From Fodinibius sediminis (lineage in GTDB: Bacteria > Bacteroidota > Rhodothermia > Balneolales > Balneolaceae): a stretch of DNA of 64,000 nt. The notes beneath the pieces are model-generated. The model saw nothing but the letters and a program-made list of their open reading frames with translations, made no database searches and had not been told where the DNA came from. This document shows positions 9,988 through 18,637 of the stretch, piece after piece (positions within the stretch are counted from its first letter, which is position 1; every line of letters begins with the position of its first letter). The DNA lies in contig NZ_FXTH01000005.1 of the NCBI RefSeq assembly GCF_900182555.1, positions 124,001 through 188,000 of the forward strand. The letters are read 5' to 3'. A program made the position numbers and the translations under genes.

Positions 9988-10234
9988 GTTCTATGAAAAG
10001 ATGAATGCGAAACCATGGTGTTCGGTTAGTATAAAGGGCACCAACTTCCAGAGGGGATGTGGCCGTGAAGTCAATTAAGGATATAGTCCGGCAGTTTGGA
10101 GATGGAAATAAAAATGAAGTCCATGGTTGCAACCGGACGAAAAAATGCCATCCCGGCCGTTCAGAGGAAGGGAGCAGGACATACTTCCATCGCCCTGTAC
10201 AGGCCTGTACCCAATCGGGATTGGAAATTATGAA

Positions 10235-10263
10235 CCCTGCCCCTTATGCTGCAAAGGGCAGGG
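10235..10263 (-). terminator. GC-rich hairpin between converging genes
   Basis: CCCTGCCC at 10235-10242 pairs with GGGCAGGG at 10256-10263. It sits 6 bases past the stop of the minus-strand DUF2892 gene and about 250 bases past the FG-GAP gene. On the minus strand it is followed only by a weak T-rich stretch, so termination efficiency is uncertain. Confidence 0.5.
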
Positions 10264-10269
10264 GGCGTT

Positions 10270-10470
10270 TCATCTTTTCCGGGTTGATAGTCCAAATGGC
10301 ATATACAGCGGACAGGTGCTAACCAGGCTTGTCAGCAGGAATACCACGGCCAGGATTCCTAAAATCAGAGCGGTTGTACCGGAGATGACGTCCAGGAAGT
10401 AAAGTAGTCCTACAACAATGGCCAATATTGTTCGAATCAGTCGATCAGCAGTTCCCATGTTTTTTTTCAT
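10270..10470 (-). CDS. Small DUF2892 (YgaP-type) membrane protein
   Basis: A 66-residue protein with two hydrophobic helices (ILAIVVGLLYFLDVISG and LILGILAVVFLLTSLV) followed by the CPLY motif typical of DUF2892. In E. coli YgaP the same two-helix domain is fused to a rhodanese. ATG 10470 is chosen because it begins the conserved segment and follows AAGAGG; longer frames to 10548 lack this. It lies 46 bases downstream of the GntR-type regulator and is probably co-transcribed with it. A second DUF2892 gene occurs at 18239 in the facing sulfur cluster, which ties the two transcription units together. Confidence 0.75.
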   Translation of the reverse strand: MKKNMGTADRLIRTILAIVVGLLYFLDVISGTTALILGILAVVFLLTSLVSTCPLYMPFGLSTRKR

Positions 10471-10516
10471 AGCAGTAACCTCTTGAAGGATAAGTTGGGG
10501 TTTTAACATTAGTAAG

Positions 10517-11320
10517 TTATTCCATTTCTTTCTTAAAAACAGGAGCAAATTCTTTCAGCGGAATATTTCCTTCCCCGGAGGTCGGGTTTGCCCTGCGATC
10601 TGCCATCAGTTCAAATACTATTTTGTCATTTCGATAATATCGCTGCTGGAAATAAACTGGTTTATCCCCGATGGTGTATGAAATACGATTGATTAACAGG
10701 AGCGGAGTATCGGGCTCAACTTCCAGGTGACCGGCAATAACTTCATCCGCTAATGTCGCCTCAACTCTGTAACATCCTCTCTCAATAGGAATTTCGAATT
10801 CTTTCTCGAGGATATGGAAAATGGTGTATTGCTCAAGGTCGAAACCCTCAATAAGCTGTCCATAGAAGATAGGCATCCAGGTAATATCATAAGCTATGGG
10901 CTGATTGTCGCCGAGGCGGATACGCTCGATTTCAACTGCGTGGGTTTTGTTCTGCATATCCAGGTACGACAGGATATCATTTCGGTCTGTAAGCTCCTTC
11001 TGCGTAAACGACAGCAATTTAGAGCTGGCTGTCATACTGGTGTCCGAGAGCTCCTCTGAAAAATCGTTTAAAATAGAGAAGGAGTGATGAGAGCGCTGAT
11101 CAGTTACAAACGACCCCAGTCCCTGGCAGCGATAGATGAGATCTTCATTTTCCAGGGTCTGAAGTGCCCGACGAATCGTAACACGGCTGACATCAAACTT
11201 CTGACTGAGTTCATTTTCGGATGGGAGCTTTTCGTCCTGTTTGAGGGTGCCGCTCTCAATCCTGTCCTTGAGCCAGTCGCTGATCTGTTTATGCAGGGGT
11301 ATGCCTTCTTTTAACTCCAT
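10517..11320 (-). CDS. GntR-family (HutC subfamily) transcriptional regulator
   Basis: A one-component regulator of 267 residues. An N-terminal winged helix (about 5-75) contains GNTR hallmarks SENELSQKFDVSRVTIRRAL and LIYRCQGLGSFV. A C-terminal UTRA ligand-binding domain (about 95-240) carries ITWMPIFYG and LLLINRISY. ATG 11320 is preferred because GAGG lies six bases upstream; an in-frame ATG at 11332 has no such site. The gene is transcribed away from the DUF302-RND-sulfur gene run, and an inverted repeat suited to autoregulation lies in the shared intergenic region. The ligand is unknown. Control of the divergent operon is inferred from position only. Confidence 0.88.
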   Translation of the reverse strand: MELKEGIPLHKQISDWLKDRIESGTLKQDEKLPSENELSQKFDVSRVTIRRALQTLENEDLIYRCQGLGSFVTDQRSHHSFSILNDFSEELSDTSMTASSKLLSFTQKELTDRNDILSYLDMQNKTHAVEIERIRLGDNQPIAYDITWMPIFYGQLIEGFDLEQYTIFHILEKEFEIPIERGCYRVEATLADEVIAGHLEVEPDTPLLLINRISYTIGDKPVYFQQRYYRNDKIVFELMADRRANPTSGEGNIPLKEFAPVFKKEME

Positions 11321-11384
11321 TTGCTTCCTCATCTTTTATCGGTTGTCTAATAAGCTACATAAAAAAAAAGACAAAAAAAATACC

Positions 11385-11410
11385 TGTAATTACAAGTTTA
11401 TTTCTTGTAA
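11385..11410. promoter_or_regulatory. Overlapping inverted repeats, candidate GntR operator
   Basis: TTACAAG (11390-11396) and CTTGTAA (11404-11410) are perfect complements separated by 7 bases. The 10-base palindrome TGTAATTACA (11385-11394) overlaps the left arm. They lie about 65 bases upstream of the regulator start and about 100 bases upstream of the divergent promoter, so autoregulation is the simplest reading. Confidence 0.5.
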
Positions 11411-11507
11411 GGTACTCATATAGTTTTGTAAAAACCCTATTAAGTACTGTTTAGGGATGTTATAGAGGAAATATATTGACAGCATCAAATATATGTATCT
11501 ACTTGTA

Positions 11508-11536
11508 TTGACAACTATGAAAACACTCCCTATATT
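11508..11536 (+). promoter_or_regulatory. Promoter for the DUF302-RND operon
   Basis: TTGACA (11508-11513), 17 bases, then TATATT (11531-11536). In Bacteroidota terms it is also TTG, 20 bases, TATATTCA. Transcription would begin near 11543, just before the first gene. That leaves almost no leader for an ATG at 11549 and favours ATG 11570. A second TTGACA at 11476 has no matching downstream element. Confidence 0.6.
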
Positions 11537-11569
11537 CATGTCAGATCAATGACAACCAACTCAGGAACT

Positions 11570-11956
11570 ATGAAATATTATTACTCGAAAACGACGGATA
11601 AGAATTTTGATGATGCTATCGAAACAGTCACGGACCTTTTGAAGGAAGAGGGGTTCGGGGTTCTTACCGAAATTGATGTTCAGGGGACGCTGAAGAAAAA
11701 ACTGGATGTTGATTTCAAAAAATATCGAATTCTGGGTGCCTGTAATCCAGAGTTTGCCCATAAGGCTTTGAGGGCAGAAGACAAGATCGGGGTGATGCTT
11801 CCCTGCAATGTTATAGTTGAAGAGCATGAGGATGGTACTGTGGAAGTGTCTGCTGTAAACCCGGTAGCCTCCATGCTGGCTGTTCAAAATGAAAGGCTGC
11901 AACCAGTTGCAGATGAAGTGGGTTCGCGGTTGGAAAAAGTAATCAAACGTCTGTAG
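11570..11956 (+). CDS. DUF302 domain protein
   Basis: A small protein of 128 residues covering essentially the whole DUF302 fold. It contains EEGFGVLTEIDVQGTLKKKL, the family hallmark YRILGACNPEFAHKAL, and the strand IGVMLPCNVIV with conserved cysteines C57 and C77 counting from ATG 11570. No signal peptide is visible, so it is probably cytoplasmic. The molecular function of DUF302 is not established. It leads the RND/persulfide gene run, 90 bases before the TolC-like gene. Start 11570 is chosen from promoter spacing and a nearby AGGA; 11549 is an alternative. Confidence 0.8.
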   Translation: MKYYYSKTTDKNFDDAIETVTDLLKEEGFGVLTEIDVQGTLKKKLDVDFKKYRILGACNPEFAHKALRAEDKIGVMLPCNVIVEEHEDGTVEVSAVNPVASMLAVQNERLQPVADEVGSRLEKVIKRL

Positions 11957-12046
11957 GGGTATACCCTCTTTCCGAATTTGATTGAATGAGTGAAGTTTAG
12001 TGTAAAGCACTATTCATAAGAATGTTTAAAATAACGACAAGGCGCT

Positions 12047-13411
12047 ATGACAATGATTAATGCAAAGAGTGTATGGTTGGTTATGGCAGGGCTGTTGCTG
12101 TTTCTTGCTCAACCGGTCCAGGCACAGTCCGACTCCGGGGAAAGCTCGCAGCTTCGAAAAATGAGCCTGCAGGAAGCGTTGGCGATCACCGAGGAATCCA
12201 GCTTCGAGATTAGAATGGCAGAGGCTGACATAGATAAGGTACGATCCCAGTATCGACAGACCAATGCGGCCTTCCTCCCCCAGCTTTCGATTGAGGAGAC
12301 CGGCATTTCAACGAATGACCCGCTGAATGTATTCGGCTTTAAGCTGAAGCAGGAAGCGGTAACACAGGCTGATTTTGCCCCGTCTCGCCTGAACGCACCA
12401 GACGCCTACGACAATTTCACGACGAAATTTGAAGTACGCCAGCCGTTGCTTAATACCAATGCGCTCTTCAGACGAAGCGCAGTAAAAAACCAGCTGGAAG
12501 CCACTAAGGAGAAGCTGAAGGGGACGCTTGAATACACCCGTTACCAGGTTAAGGATACATACTACCAGCTGCAGCTTATGGATAACAGGCTCTCGGTCAT
12601 TGCAAGGTCGCTTGAGACCGCCCGGGAAAATGAGCGGCAGGCTAAAAATTTGTTTGAGCAGGATATGATAAATAAGGCCGATTACCTGGCGGCCAATGTT
12701 CGGGTTCTTGAGCTGGAAAGTCAGCAGTCGAAGATAAAAGATCAGCTGGCGACGGTCCGGGATAATCTGCGGTATCTGCTGAATATGGACGAGGCCGTCA
12801 CCATTGTTGCTGCCGACAGTCTGCGGATGCGTCCGGCTCCCTCTGATGAGGCTATTGAAGCCGGTGACGCTGCCAATGCCGAGGTACGGGCAATGGGGTA
12901 CCGCGTCTCGGCTGCCGAGCAGATGCTCAAGGCCTCCAAGTTTAATTTTGTACCGAGCATCAATCTCTTCGGCAGTTATGAGCTCAATGATGAAGTTCCC
13001 TTTGGAAGCCAGGGAGACAGCTACATGATCGGGGCCACGCTGCGATGGAATCTCTTTAGCGGGTTCAGCAATGTTGGAAAGGTAATGGAATCAAAAGCAG
13101 AGCTCAGGAAAGCAAAACTGGCTTACGATAGCAAAGTCTTCAGGAACAGGCTGGAAATCCAGCAGGCCCGGCGATCTCTGGATCAGGCACAGAAACAGCT
13201 TCGATTTGCTGAGTCGTCGGTCGAGCAGGCGGCCGAGGATTTCCGTATCCGCAATAACCGCTATGAACAGGGACTGGAAAAAACGACAGACCTGCTGCAG
13301 TCTGAGACCAAGTTGCTGCAGGCACGTTTTCAGCGCCTTAATGCAATCTATCAGTACAACCTGAGCCTGGCAACGCTGGAGTTGTTGCTGGAGCAGGATA
13401 TGGCCTACTAA
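12047..13411 (+). CDS. TolC-family outer-membrane efflux channel
   Basis: The outer-membrane component of a tripartite efflux system (454 residues). A signal peptide is at 1-26, ending VQAQ. Two tandem OEP repeats follow, rich in long coiled-coil helices (for example VSAAEQMLKASKFNFVPSIN and IQQARRSLDQAQKQL). ATG 12047 has AAGG five bases upstream. The adaptor and RND pump genes follow at once (45-base and 24-base gaps), so all three should form one export complex. Confidence 0.9.
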   Translation: MTMINAKSVWLVMAGLLLFLAQPVQAQSDSGESSQLRKMSLQEALAITEESSFEIRMAEADIDKVRSQYRQTNAAFLPQLSIEETGISTNDPLNVFGFKLKQEAVTQADFAPSRLNAPDAYDNFTTKFEVRQPLLNTNALFRRSAVKNQLEATKEKLKGTLEYTRYQVKDTYYQLQLMDNRLSVIARSLETARENERQAKNLFEQDMINKADYLAANVRVLELESQQSKIKDQLATVRDNLRYLLNMDEAVTIVAADSLRMRPAPSDEAIEAGDAANAEVRAMGYRVSAAEQMLKASKFNFVPSINLFGSYELNDEVPFGSQGDSYMIGATLRWNLFSGFSNVGKVMESKAELRKAKLAYDSKVFRNRLEIQQARRSLDQAQKQLRFAESSVEQAAEDFRIRNNRYEQGLEKTTDLLQSETKLLQARFQRLNAIYQYNLSLATLELLLEQDMAY

Positions 13412-13456
13412 TGAAATTTATCACCAAACCGTTTTTAACATAAAACAGACAGAAAA

Positions 13457-14551
13457 ATGAAAAACAGGATCATGAATATTTCAGGCAGACTCTTATCTGC
13501 TCTTGTAGTGCTTGCGCTTGTCGGGGTTGCATGCAGTTCTTCTGAGGAATCAGGAGTTCAGCAGGAACAGCCGATCTCCGTGGCCATACAAACGGCAGAC
13601 TTGGTACAGGGAACAGCATCTCATCGCTTTTCGGGCACGGTTACCAGTGATCGTACGGTCAACCTGAGTACGAAAGTGATGGGAGCAATAACCCAGCTTG
13701 ATGTTGAAGAGGGCGATTACGTCAAGAGGGGATCTGTGCTGGTCCGCATCAAGGACGACAATCTGCAGGCACAGAAAAACCAGGTTGAGTCGAGTATGCT
13801 GGAGGCAAAGGCGGCTTTAAAGAATGTTGAAACAAATTACCATCGCCTGCAGGCACTCTACGAGCAGGAAAGTGCCACCAAGAAAGAGCTGGATGATATT
13901 TCCACCCAGTACGAAATGGCAAAAGCCAAGGTGAAGACACTTGAGAGCAAGCTCCGGGAGATTGAGGATATGCTCGACTATACCGTTCTGAGTGCCCCGT
14001 TTAATGGATATGTGGTTTCCAAGATGGCATCGGAGGGTGATATGGCTGGTCCGGGACAGCCCATCATAACTCTTGAGCAGGAAAACATGATGAAGCTCAG
14101 AATAACCGTCCCGGAAAGTGAGATCTCCCTTTTCAGTCTCAATGATACCGTTAAAGTAGATGTGAAGGCCGCGGGCTATCAGGATGGAACAGGCATTGTA
14201 TCCAATATCAACCAGTCGGGTAATCGCGGCAGCCGTCAGTTCTCCGTGGAGATCAGACTGCCCGGGCTGGAAAAGGATTCCGGCATGAAATCCGGCATGT
14301 TTGCTGAAGTGGGACTGATCACGACTGAAGATCGCGCTATTGTGGTGCCGCGATCGGCTATCGTGGAGCGGGGGCAGCTGACCGGCCTGTATACGCTCAA
14401 TGATGATTCTGAAGTAGTGCTTCGGTGGGTCCGCCTGGGCGATGCCAGCGGTGATAATGTCGAGGTACTGTCCGGCTTGTCCGAAGGAGAGTCTTTTGTG
14501 GCTTCGGTCGACCAGCGACTGCGCGAAGGTCAGAAAGTCAGCACACAGTAA
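13457..14551 (+). CDS. RND efflux periplasmic adaptor, lipoprotein (HlyD/AcrA family)
   Basis: The membrane-fusion protein that links the inner-membrane pump to the TolC-like channel (364 residues). It has a lipoprotein signal with C26 (lipobox GVAC), the first half of the lipoyl domain with VGA-like strand VEEGDYVKRGSVLVRI, an alpha-helical hairpin at about 90-165, the second lipoyl half with LSAPFNGYV and ASEGDMAGPGQPI, and beta-barrel and membrane-proximal domains containing VVPRSAIVERG. It is translationally close to the pump gene (24-base gap). Confidence 0.9.
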   Translation: MKNRIMNISGRLLSALVVLALVGVACSSSEESGVQQEQPISVAIQTADLVQGTASHRFSGTVTSDRTVNLSTKVMGAITQLDVEEGDYVKRGSVLVRIKDDNLQAQKNQVESSMLEAKAALKNVETNYHRLQALYEQESATKKELDDISTQYEMAKAKVKTLESKLREIEDMLDYTVLSAPFNGYVVSKMASEGDMAGPGQPIITLEQENMMKLRITVPESEISLFSLNDTVKVDVKAAGYQDGTGIVSNINQSGNRGSRQFSVEIRLPGLEKDSGMKSGMFAEVGLITTEDRAIVVPRSAIVERGQLTGLYTLNDDSEVVLRWVRLGDASGDNVEVLSGLSEGESFVASVDQRLREGQKVSTQ

Positions 14552-14575
14552 TAGCAACTATTTAGAGATAGCATT

Positions 14576-17500
14576 ATGAAAACTGGAATTGCAGGTAAAA
14601 TTGCGCAGGGGTTCATCGACTCGAAGCTGACCCCCTTATTGATGATTGTATTCCTTGCGCTGGGATTTTACGGAACCTATTTAACACCGCGGGAAGAGGA
14701 ACCCCAGATTGATGTTCCCATGGCCGATATTTTTGTCGGATATCCGGGTGCTTCACCTCAAGAGGTGGAAAAACGGATTGCCATTCCCCTGGAAAAAGTA
14801 CTCTCGAACATCGAAGGCGTCGAGTATGTCTATTCTACCTCCATGCCCGACCAGGCAATGGTTTCTGCCCGCTTTTACGTTGGTGAAGATGTGGAACGAA
14901 GCTTGGTTCGTCTGTACAATGAACTCATGAAAAACATGGACCGCTTCCCGGAGGGCGCCACTCAGCCGATGGTAAAAACGCGCTCCATCGATGACGTGCC
15001 GATCATGACTTTGACGCTCTGGAGCGACCGGTACAGTGATTTTGATCTGCGGCGCGTAGCCGATGAACTGGCACTTGATATCAAACAGATTGGGGATGTG
15101 GCCCAGACTGACATTCACGGGGGGCGGACCCGCCAGGTTTCGGTGGCGCTCGACAAAAATAAGATGGCATCCTACGGTATCGATCCGATGCAGGTAGTCG
15201 GGCAGCTGCAGGCGGCCAACCAGGAACTTTCTTCAGGATCGTTCAGTAAAAATGATACCGAGTACCTGGTGGATACCGGAGACTTTTTCAAGTCGGCCGA
15301 GGAGGTGCGTAATGTAGTGGTGGACGTGCAGGATGGCGATCCCATCTACCTGAAAAGCATCGCCGAGGTGCAAGACGGACCGGAGGAGCCCTCTGAATAT
15401 GTTTCTTATGGCATCGGCCATCAAAAAGCGAATGAATCCGGATTGAATCCCGGCACCTCGTACCCGGCCGTCACGATCTCTGTGGCTAAACGCTCGGGAG
15501 CCGATGCGATGGCCATCGCTGAACAAATTCAGCGAAAAGTAGATAATCTTGACGGCAGTCTTATCCCATCCGATGTCAATGTTACGACCACGCGGAATTA
15601 TGGCGAGACGGCCTCGGCAAAGGTGTTTTCACTGCTCGAGCACCTGCTGGTGGCTATCCTGGCAGTGACCTTTGTAGTTGCACTTGCCCTGGGCTGGCGA
15701 GGCGGACTGGTGGTGTTCCTGTCGGTACCCGTGACCTTTGCATTGACGCTCTTTCTGTACTACATGTTCGGTTACACACTTAACCGGATCACGCTTTTTG
15801 CCCTGGTCTTTGTAACGGGTATTGTGGTGGATGACTCCATTATTATAGCTGAAAACATGCACAGGCATTTTAAGATGAGGAAGCTCCCGCTCAAGCAGGC
15901 GGCTATTGCCTCGATCAGCGAGGTGGGTAATCCGACCATCCTCGCTACATTCACCGTCATTTCAGCCGTGCTGCCGATGGCTTTTGTATCGGGATTAATG
16001 GGACCTTATATGAGTCCCATGCCGATTGGAGCCTCGCTGGCGATGATTTTTTCTCTGATCGTAGCTCTTGTTATCACACCCTGGCTGGCCTACATTTTGC
16101 TGCCGCACGGCGAGAAGAAGGATAAAAACGGGCAGCAGAAGGAATATGACCTGAAAGAGACACTCATTTACAAATGGTATGAGCGTGCCATGAACCCGCT
16201 GCTGGAGAGCACCTTCAAACGCTGGCTGTTTATTGGTGGTGTAACCGTGCTGCTGCTGGCATCTACCCTGCTTTTTGTATTCCGGATGGTAGAAGTGAAG
16301 ATGTTGCCATTTGATAATAAGAATGAGGTTCAGTTGATCATCGATATGCCGGAGGGTACTACGCTGGAGCGAACCAATGCGGTGGCCCGAGAGGTGGGGC
16401 TGAGCCTTAAGGATATTCCTGAAATCAGGGATTACCAGATTTATGCCGGTGATAATGCCCCCATTAATTTCAATGGGCTGGTGCGTCATTACGATTTGCG
16501 CCGGGGTGCGAATATAGCAGATATCCAGCTTAACCTGATTGACAAGGGAGAACGCAGCGATCAAAGTCATGCCATTGCCAAGCGTATTCGTCCCATTGTG
16601 CAGCGGGTGGGTGAAAAATATGATGCCAATGTAAAAGTGGTTGAAGTTCCGCCCGGCCCACCGGTGCAGTCGACCATCGTGGCTGAGGTTTATGGTCCCG
16701 ATACCGGGGAGCGCCAGCGCGTGGGAGGCCGAGTGAAAGAAATCTTTGAACAGACCGAAGGCATTGTGGATGTGGACTGGATGAAGGAAGCGCCACAGAC
16801 AAAATACAAACTGGATGTTAATACTGAGAAGGCGATGATGTCGGGTATCTCTTCCCAGCAAGTGGTGCAGACCGTGACCATGGCGCTGAGAGGAAAGCCG
16901 GTCTCGCGCATCTACAGCGAGAAAGAGTTAAATGATGTACCGATCATGGTGAAGCTGCCCAAGGCTGATCGCTCGGATATCGACGAGCTTCAACAGCTCT
17001 ATATGAAGTCGGCTTCGGGGGCGATGATTCCCGTTTCCGATCTTGTAACGATTTCCGAGGAAAGCCTGGAACCCAGTATCCATCGCAAGAACCAGCGCAG
17101 GGTAACTTACGTGCTGGCCGAGGTGGCGGGAGAAATTGAAAGCCCCGTCTATGCACTGCTGGATACCGGGGAGGAGATTGACGCCATCGAGATGCCGGAA
17201 GGGTATAACCTGGCCCAGATTTTTGCGGGTCAACCCTTCATGACCGATGATTATACCCTTAAATGGGATGGTGAATGGCAGATAACCTACGAGGTATTCC
17301 GTGATTTGGGTATCGCTTTTGCGGTGGTGCTGGTCATCATCTACATGCTCATTATTGGCTGGTTCCAGGACTTCAAGGTGCCCATTATTATGATGATAGC
17401 CATCCCGCTGTCGCTGGTTGGCATTATTGTGGGGCACTGGCTGCTGGGGGCTTTCTTTACCGCTACTTCCATGATTGGTATGATCGCCCTGGCTGGCATT

Positions 17501-17797
17501 ATGGTCCGAAACTCCGTGCTGCTGATTGACTTCATCAACATACGGCTTGATGACGGGGAGTCGCTCAAGCAGGCGGTGATCGAAGCCGGTGCGGTACGGA
17601 GTATGCCCATTCTGCTGACGGCAGGTACCGTAGTGATAGGAGCCGTGGTCATCCTGTTTGATCCGATATTCCAAGGACTGGCTATTTCACTGATGGGCGG
17701 TGCGGTAGCATCTACAGCACTCACACTGGTTATGATACCGTTGATCTATTTCATGGTGGAAAACAAGGTAAAGGAGCTTAAAGAAAAAGAAGGGTAA
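14576..17797 (+). CDS. RND-family efflux pump permease
   Basis: An inner-membrane proton-driven pump of 1073 residues, full length for the AcrB/HAE family. The usual twelve transmembrane helices appear as TM1 (residues 18-37), a periplasmic porter loop, TM2-6 (about 350-510), then the repeat. The proton-relay aspartates are D419 and D420 in TGIVVDDSIII. The N-terminal porter start has the family pattern GYPGASPQEVE. It sits in a TolC-adaptor-pump operon downstream of DUF302 and upstream of a PII-like protein and sulfur genes. The substrate cannot be derived from sequence; context suggests a sulfur-linked or thiol-reactive compound, which is inference. Confidence 0.92.
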   Translation: MKTGIAGKIAQGFIDSKLTPLLMIVFLALGFYGTYLTPREEEPQIDVPMADIFVGYPGASPQEVEKRIAIPLEKVLSNIEGVEYVYSTSMPDQAMVSARFYVGEDVERSLVRLYNELMKNMDRFPEGATQPMVKTRSIDDVPIMTLTLWSDRYSDFDLRRVADELALDIKQIGDVAQTDIHGGRTRQVSVALDKNKMASYGIDPMQVVGQLQAANQELSSGSFSKNDTEYLVDTGDFFKSAEEVRNVVVDVQDGDPIYLKSIAEVQDGPEEPSEYVSYGIGHQKANESGLNPGTSYPAVTISVAKRSGADAMAIAEQIQRKVDNLDGSLIPSDVNVTTTRNYGETASAKVFSLLEHLLVAILAVTFVVALALGWRGGLVVFLSVPVTFALTLFLYYMFGYTLNRITLFALVFVTGIVVDDSIIIAENMHRHFKMRKLPLKQAAIASISEVGNPTILATFTVISAVLPMAFVSGLMGPYMSPMPIGASLAMIFSLIVALVITPWLAYILLPHGEKKDKNGQQKEYDLKETLIYKWYERAMNPLLESTFKRWLFIGGVTVLLLASTLLFVFRMVEVKMLPFDNKNEVQLIIDMPEGTTLERTNAVAREVGLSLKDIPEIRDYQIYAGDNAPINFNGLVRHYDLRRGANIADIQLNLIDKGERSDQSHAIAKRIRPIVQRVGEKYDANVKVVEVPPGPPVQSTIVAEVYGPDTGERQRVGGRVKEIFEQTEGIVDVDWMKEAPQTKYKLDVNTEKAMMSGISSQQVVQTVTMALRGKPVSRIYSEKELNDVPIMVKLPKADRSDIDELQQLYMKSASGAMIPVSDLVTISEESLEPSIHRKNQRRVTYVLAEVAGEIESPVYALLDTGEEIDAIEMPEGYNLAQIFAGQPFMTDDYTLKWDGEWQITYEVFRDLGIAFAVVLVIIYMLIIGWFQDFKVPIIMMIAIPLSLVGIIVGHWLLGAFFTATSMIGMIALAGIMVRNSVLLIDFINIRLDDGESLKQAVIEAGAVRSMPILLTAGTVVIGAVVILFDPIFQGLAISLMGGAVASTALTLVMIPLIYFMVENKVKELKEKEG

Positions 17798-17870
17798 GAT
17801 AGAATGGGTTCGCATCCGGTCGGCCACGGGCTGTCCGGCTGCGAATGCTACTAAATAAAATCATCATATT

Positions 17871-18182
17871 ATGAAGCTATTAATAATACTCAGCATTGAA
17901 GAATATACCGATGACGTCCGGAAAATATTGGCCCGTCAGAAAGTACCGATTTACAGTGAAACCAATATCCATGGATTCAGAACAGAAGCATACCAGCCGG
18001 ATATATCCAACTGGTTTGCCGGTGATGATCACGGCGTGTATTCCACCCTGTTTTTTGCGATCCAGGGAGAGGAGTGCGTGAAACGTGTCATCGCAGAGGT
18101 GAAGGCATATAATGAGGATACCGGTGCCAGTGAACAGAATCCCCTGCATGCCTATCAGTTGAATGTGGAGGAGTCTGTCTAA
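17871..18182 (+). CDS. Small PII-like protein (DUF3240-type) linked to an RND pump
   Basis: A 103-residue soluble protein predicted to have the ferredoxin-like beta-alpha-beta repeat of PII-like proteins: MKLLIILSIEEY, VPIYSETNIHGF, YSTLFFAIQ and a C-terminal NPLHAYQLNVEE strand. Small PII-like proteins of the DUF3240 kind are known next to heavy-metal RND operons. Here the gene follows the pump by 73 bases. A role in sensing a ligand or tuning the pump is inference. The canonical PII T-loop and uridylylation tyrosine are not recognisable. Confidence 0.55.
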   Translation: MKLLIILSIEEYTDDVRKILARQKVPIYSETNIHGFRTEAYQPDISNWFAGDDHGVYSTLFFAIQGEECVKRVIAEVKAYNEDTGASEQNPLHAYQLNVEESV

Positions 18183-18238
18183 GATGGTAGAACGAATCTT
18201 TTTAGAAAATATCAATTACAACAAATGACAACAGAATC

Positions 18239-18502
18239 ATGAAAAAAAGTAATCAAAGTTGTACACCCATGCGGCCCATGGAGCGAGCAATACGCATCCT
18301 GGCCGGAACATTTGTCACTGTCAGTGTTGCTCTGGGCTATTTCGTAAGTCCCTACTGGTTTCTGCTGACCCTGTTTGTAGGCCTTAATCTATTTCAATCC
18401 GCTTTCACCCGGTGGTGTCTGGCCGAGCAGATCTTTGCCAAACTGGGGATCGGGGTAGATGAGAAGCCCCCCAAAAAGGACCCCACGGTTAAGATCGGTT
18501 GA
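18239..18502 (+). CDS. DUF2892 (YgaP-type) membrane protein
   Basis: An 87-residue protein with two adjacent helices (about 22-53: ILAGTFVTVSVALGYF and WFLLTLFVGLNLFQSAF), then TRWCLAEQIFAKLGIG, the usual end of DUF2892 proteins. In YgaP this domain anchors and assists a rhodanese. Here it is a separate gene beside several rhodaneses, as if YgaP were split. It is longer at both ends than its paralogue at 10270-10470. Confidence 0.78.
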   Translation: MKKSNQSCTPMRPMERAIRILAGTFVTVSVALGYFVSPYWFLLTLFVGLNLFQSAFTRWCLAEQIFAKLGIGVDEKPPKKDPTVKIG

Positions 18503-18553
18503 TGGATAGCCATGGATCCTGAAAGAAAGGTCACGAGAAGGTGTGAAATATCC

Positions 18554-18586
18554 TTGAATAGTTATGGGTTATAAAAAGTATATTTA
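18554..18586 (+). promoter_or_regulatory. Possible internal promoter before the persulfide dioxygenase gene
   Basis: TTG at 18554-18556 and TATATTTA at 18579-18586 are separated by 22 bases, close to but not exactly the Bacteroidota arrangement. It lies in the largest gap of the operon (135 bases) and could give the sulfur genes their own transcript. Confidence 0.3.
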
Positions 18587-18637
18587 TGGATACATTAACG
18601 ATCATCACCTTTTTTAATAATCACTAAATGAACGGAT

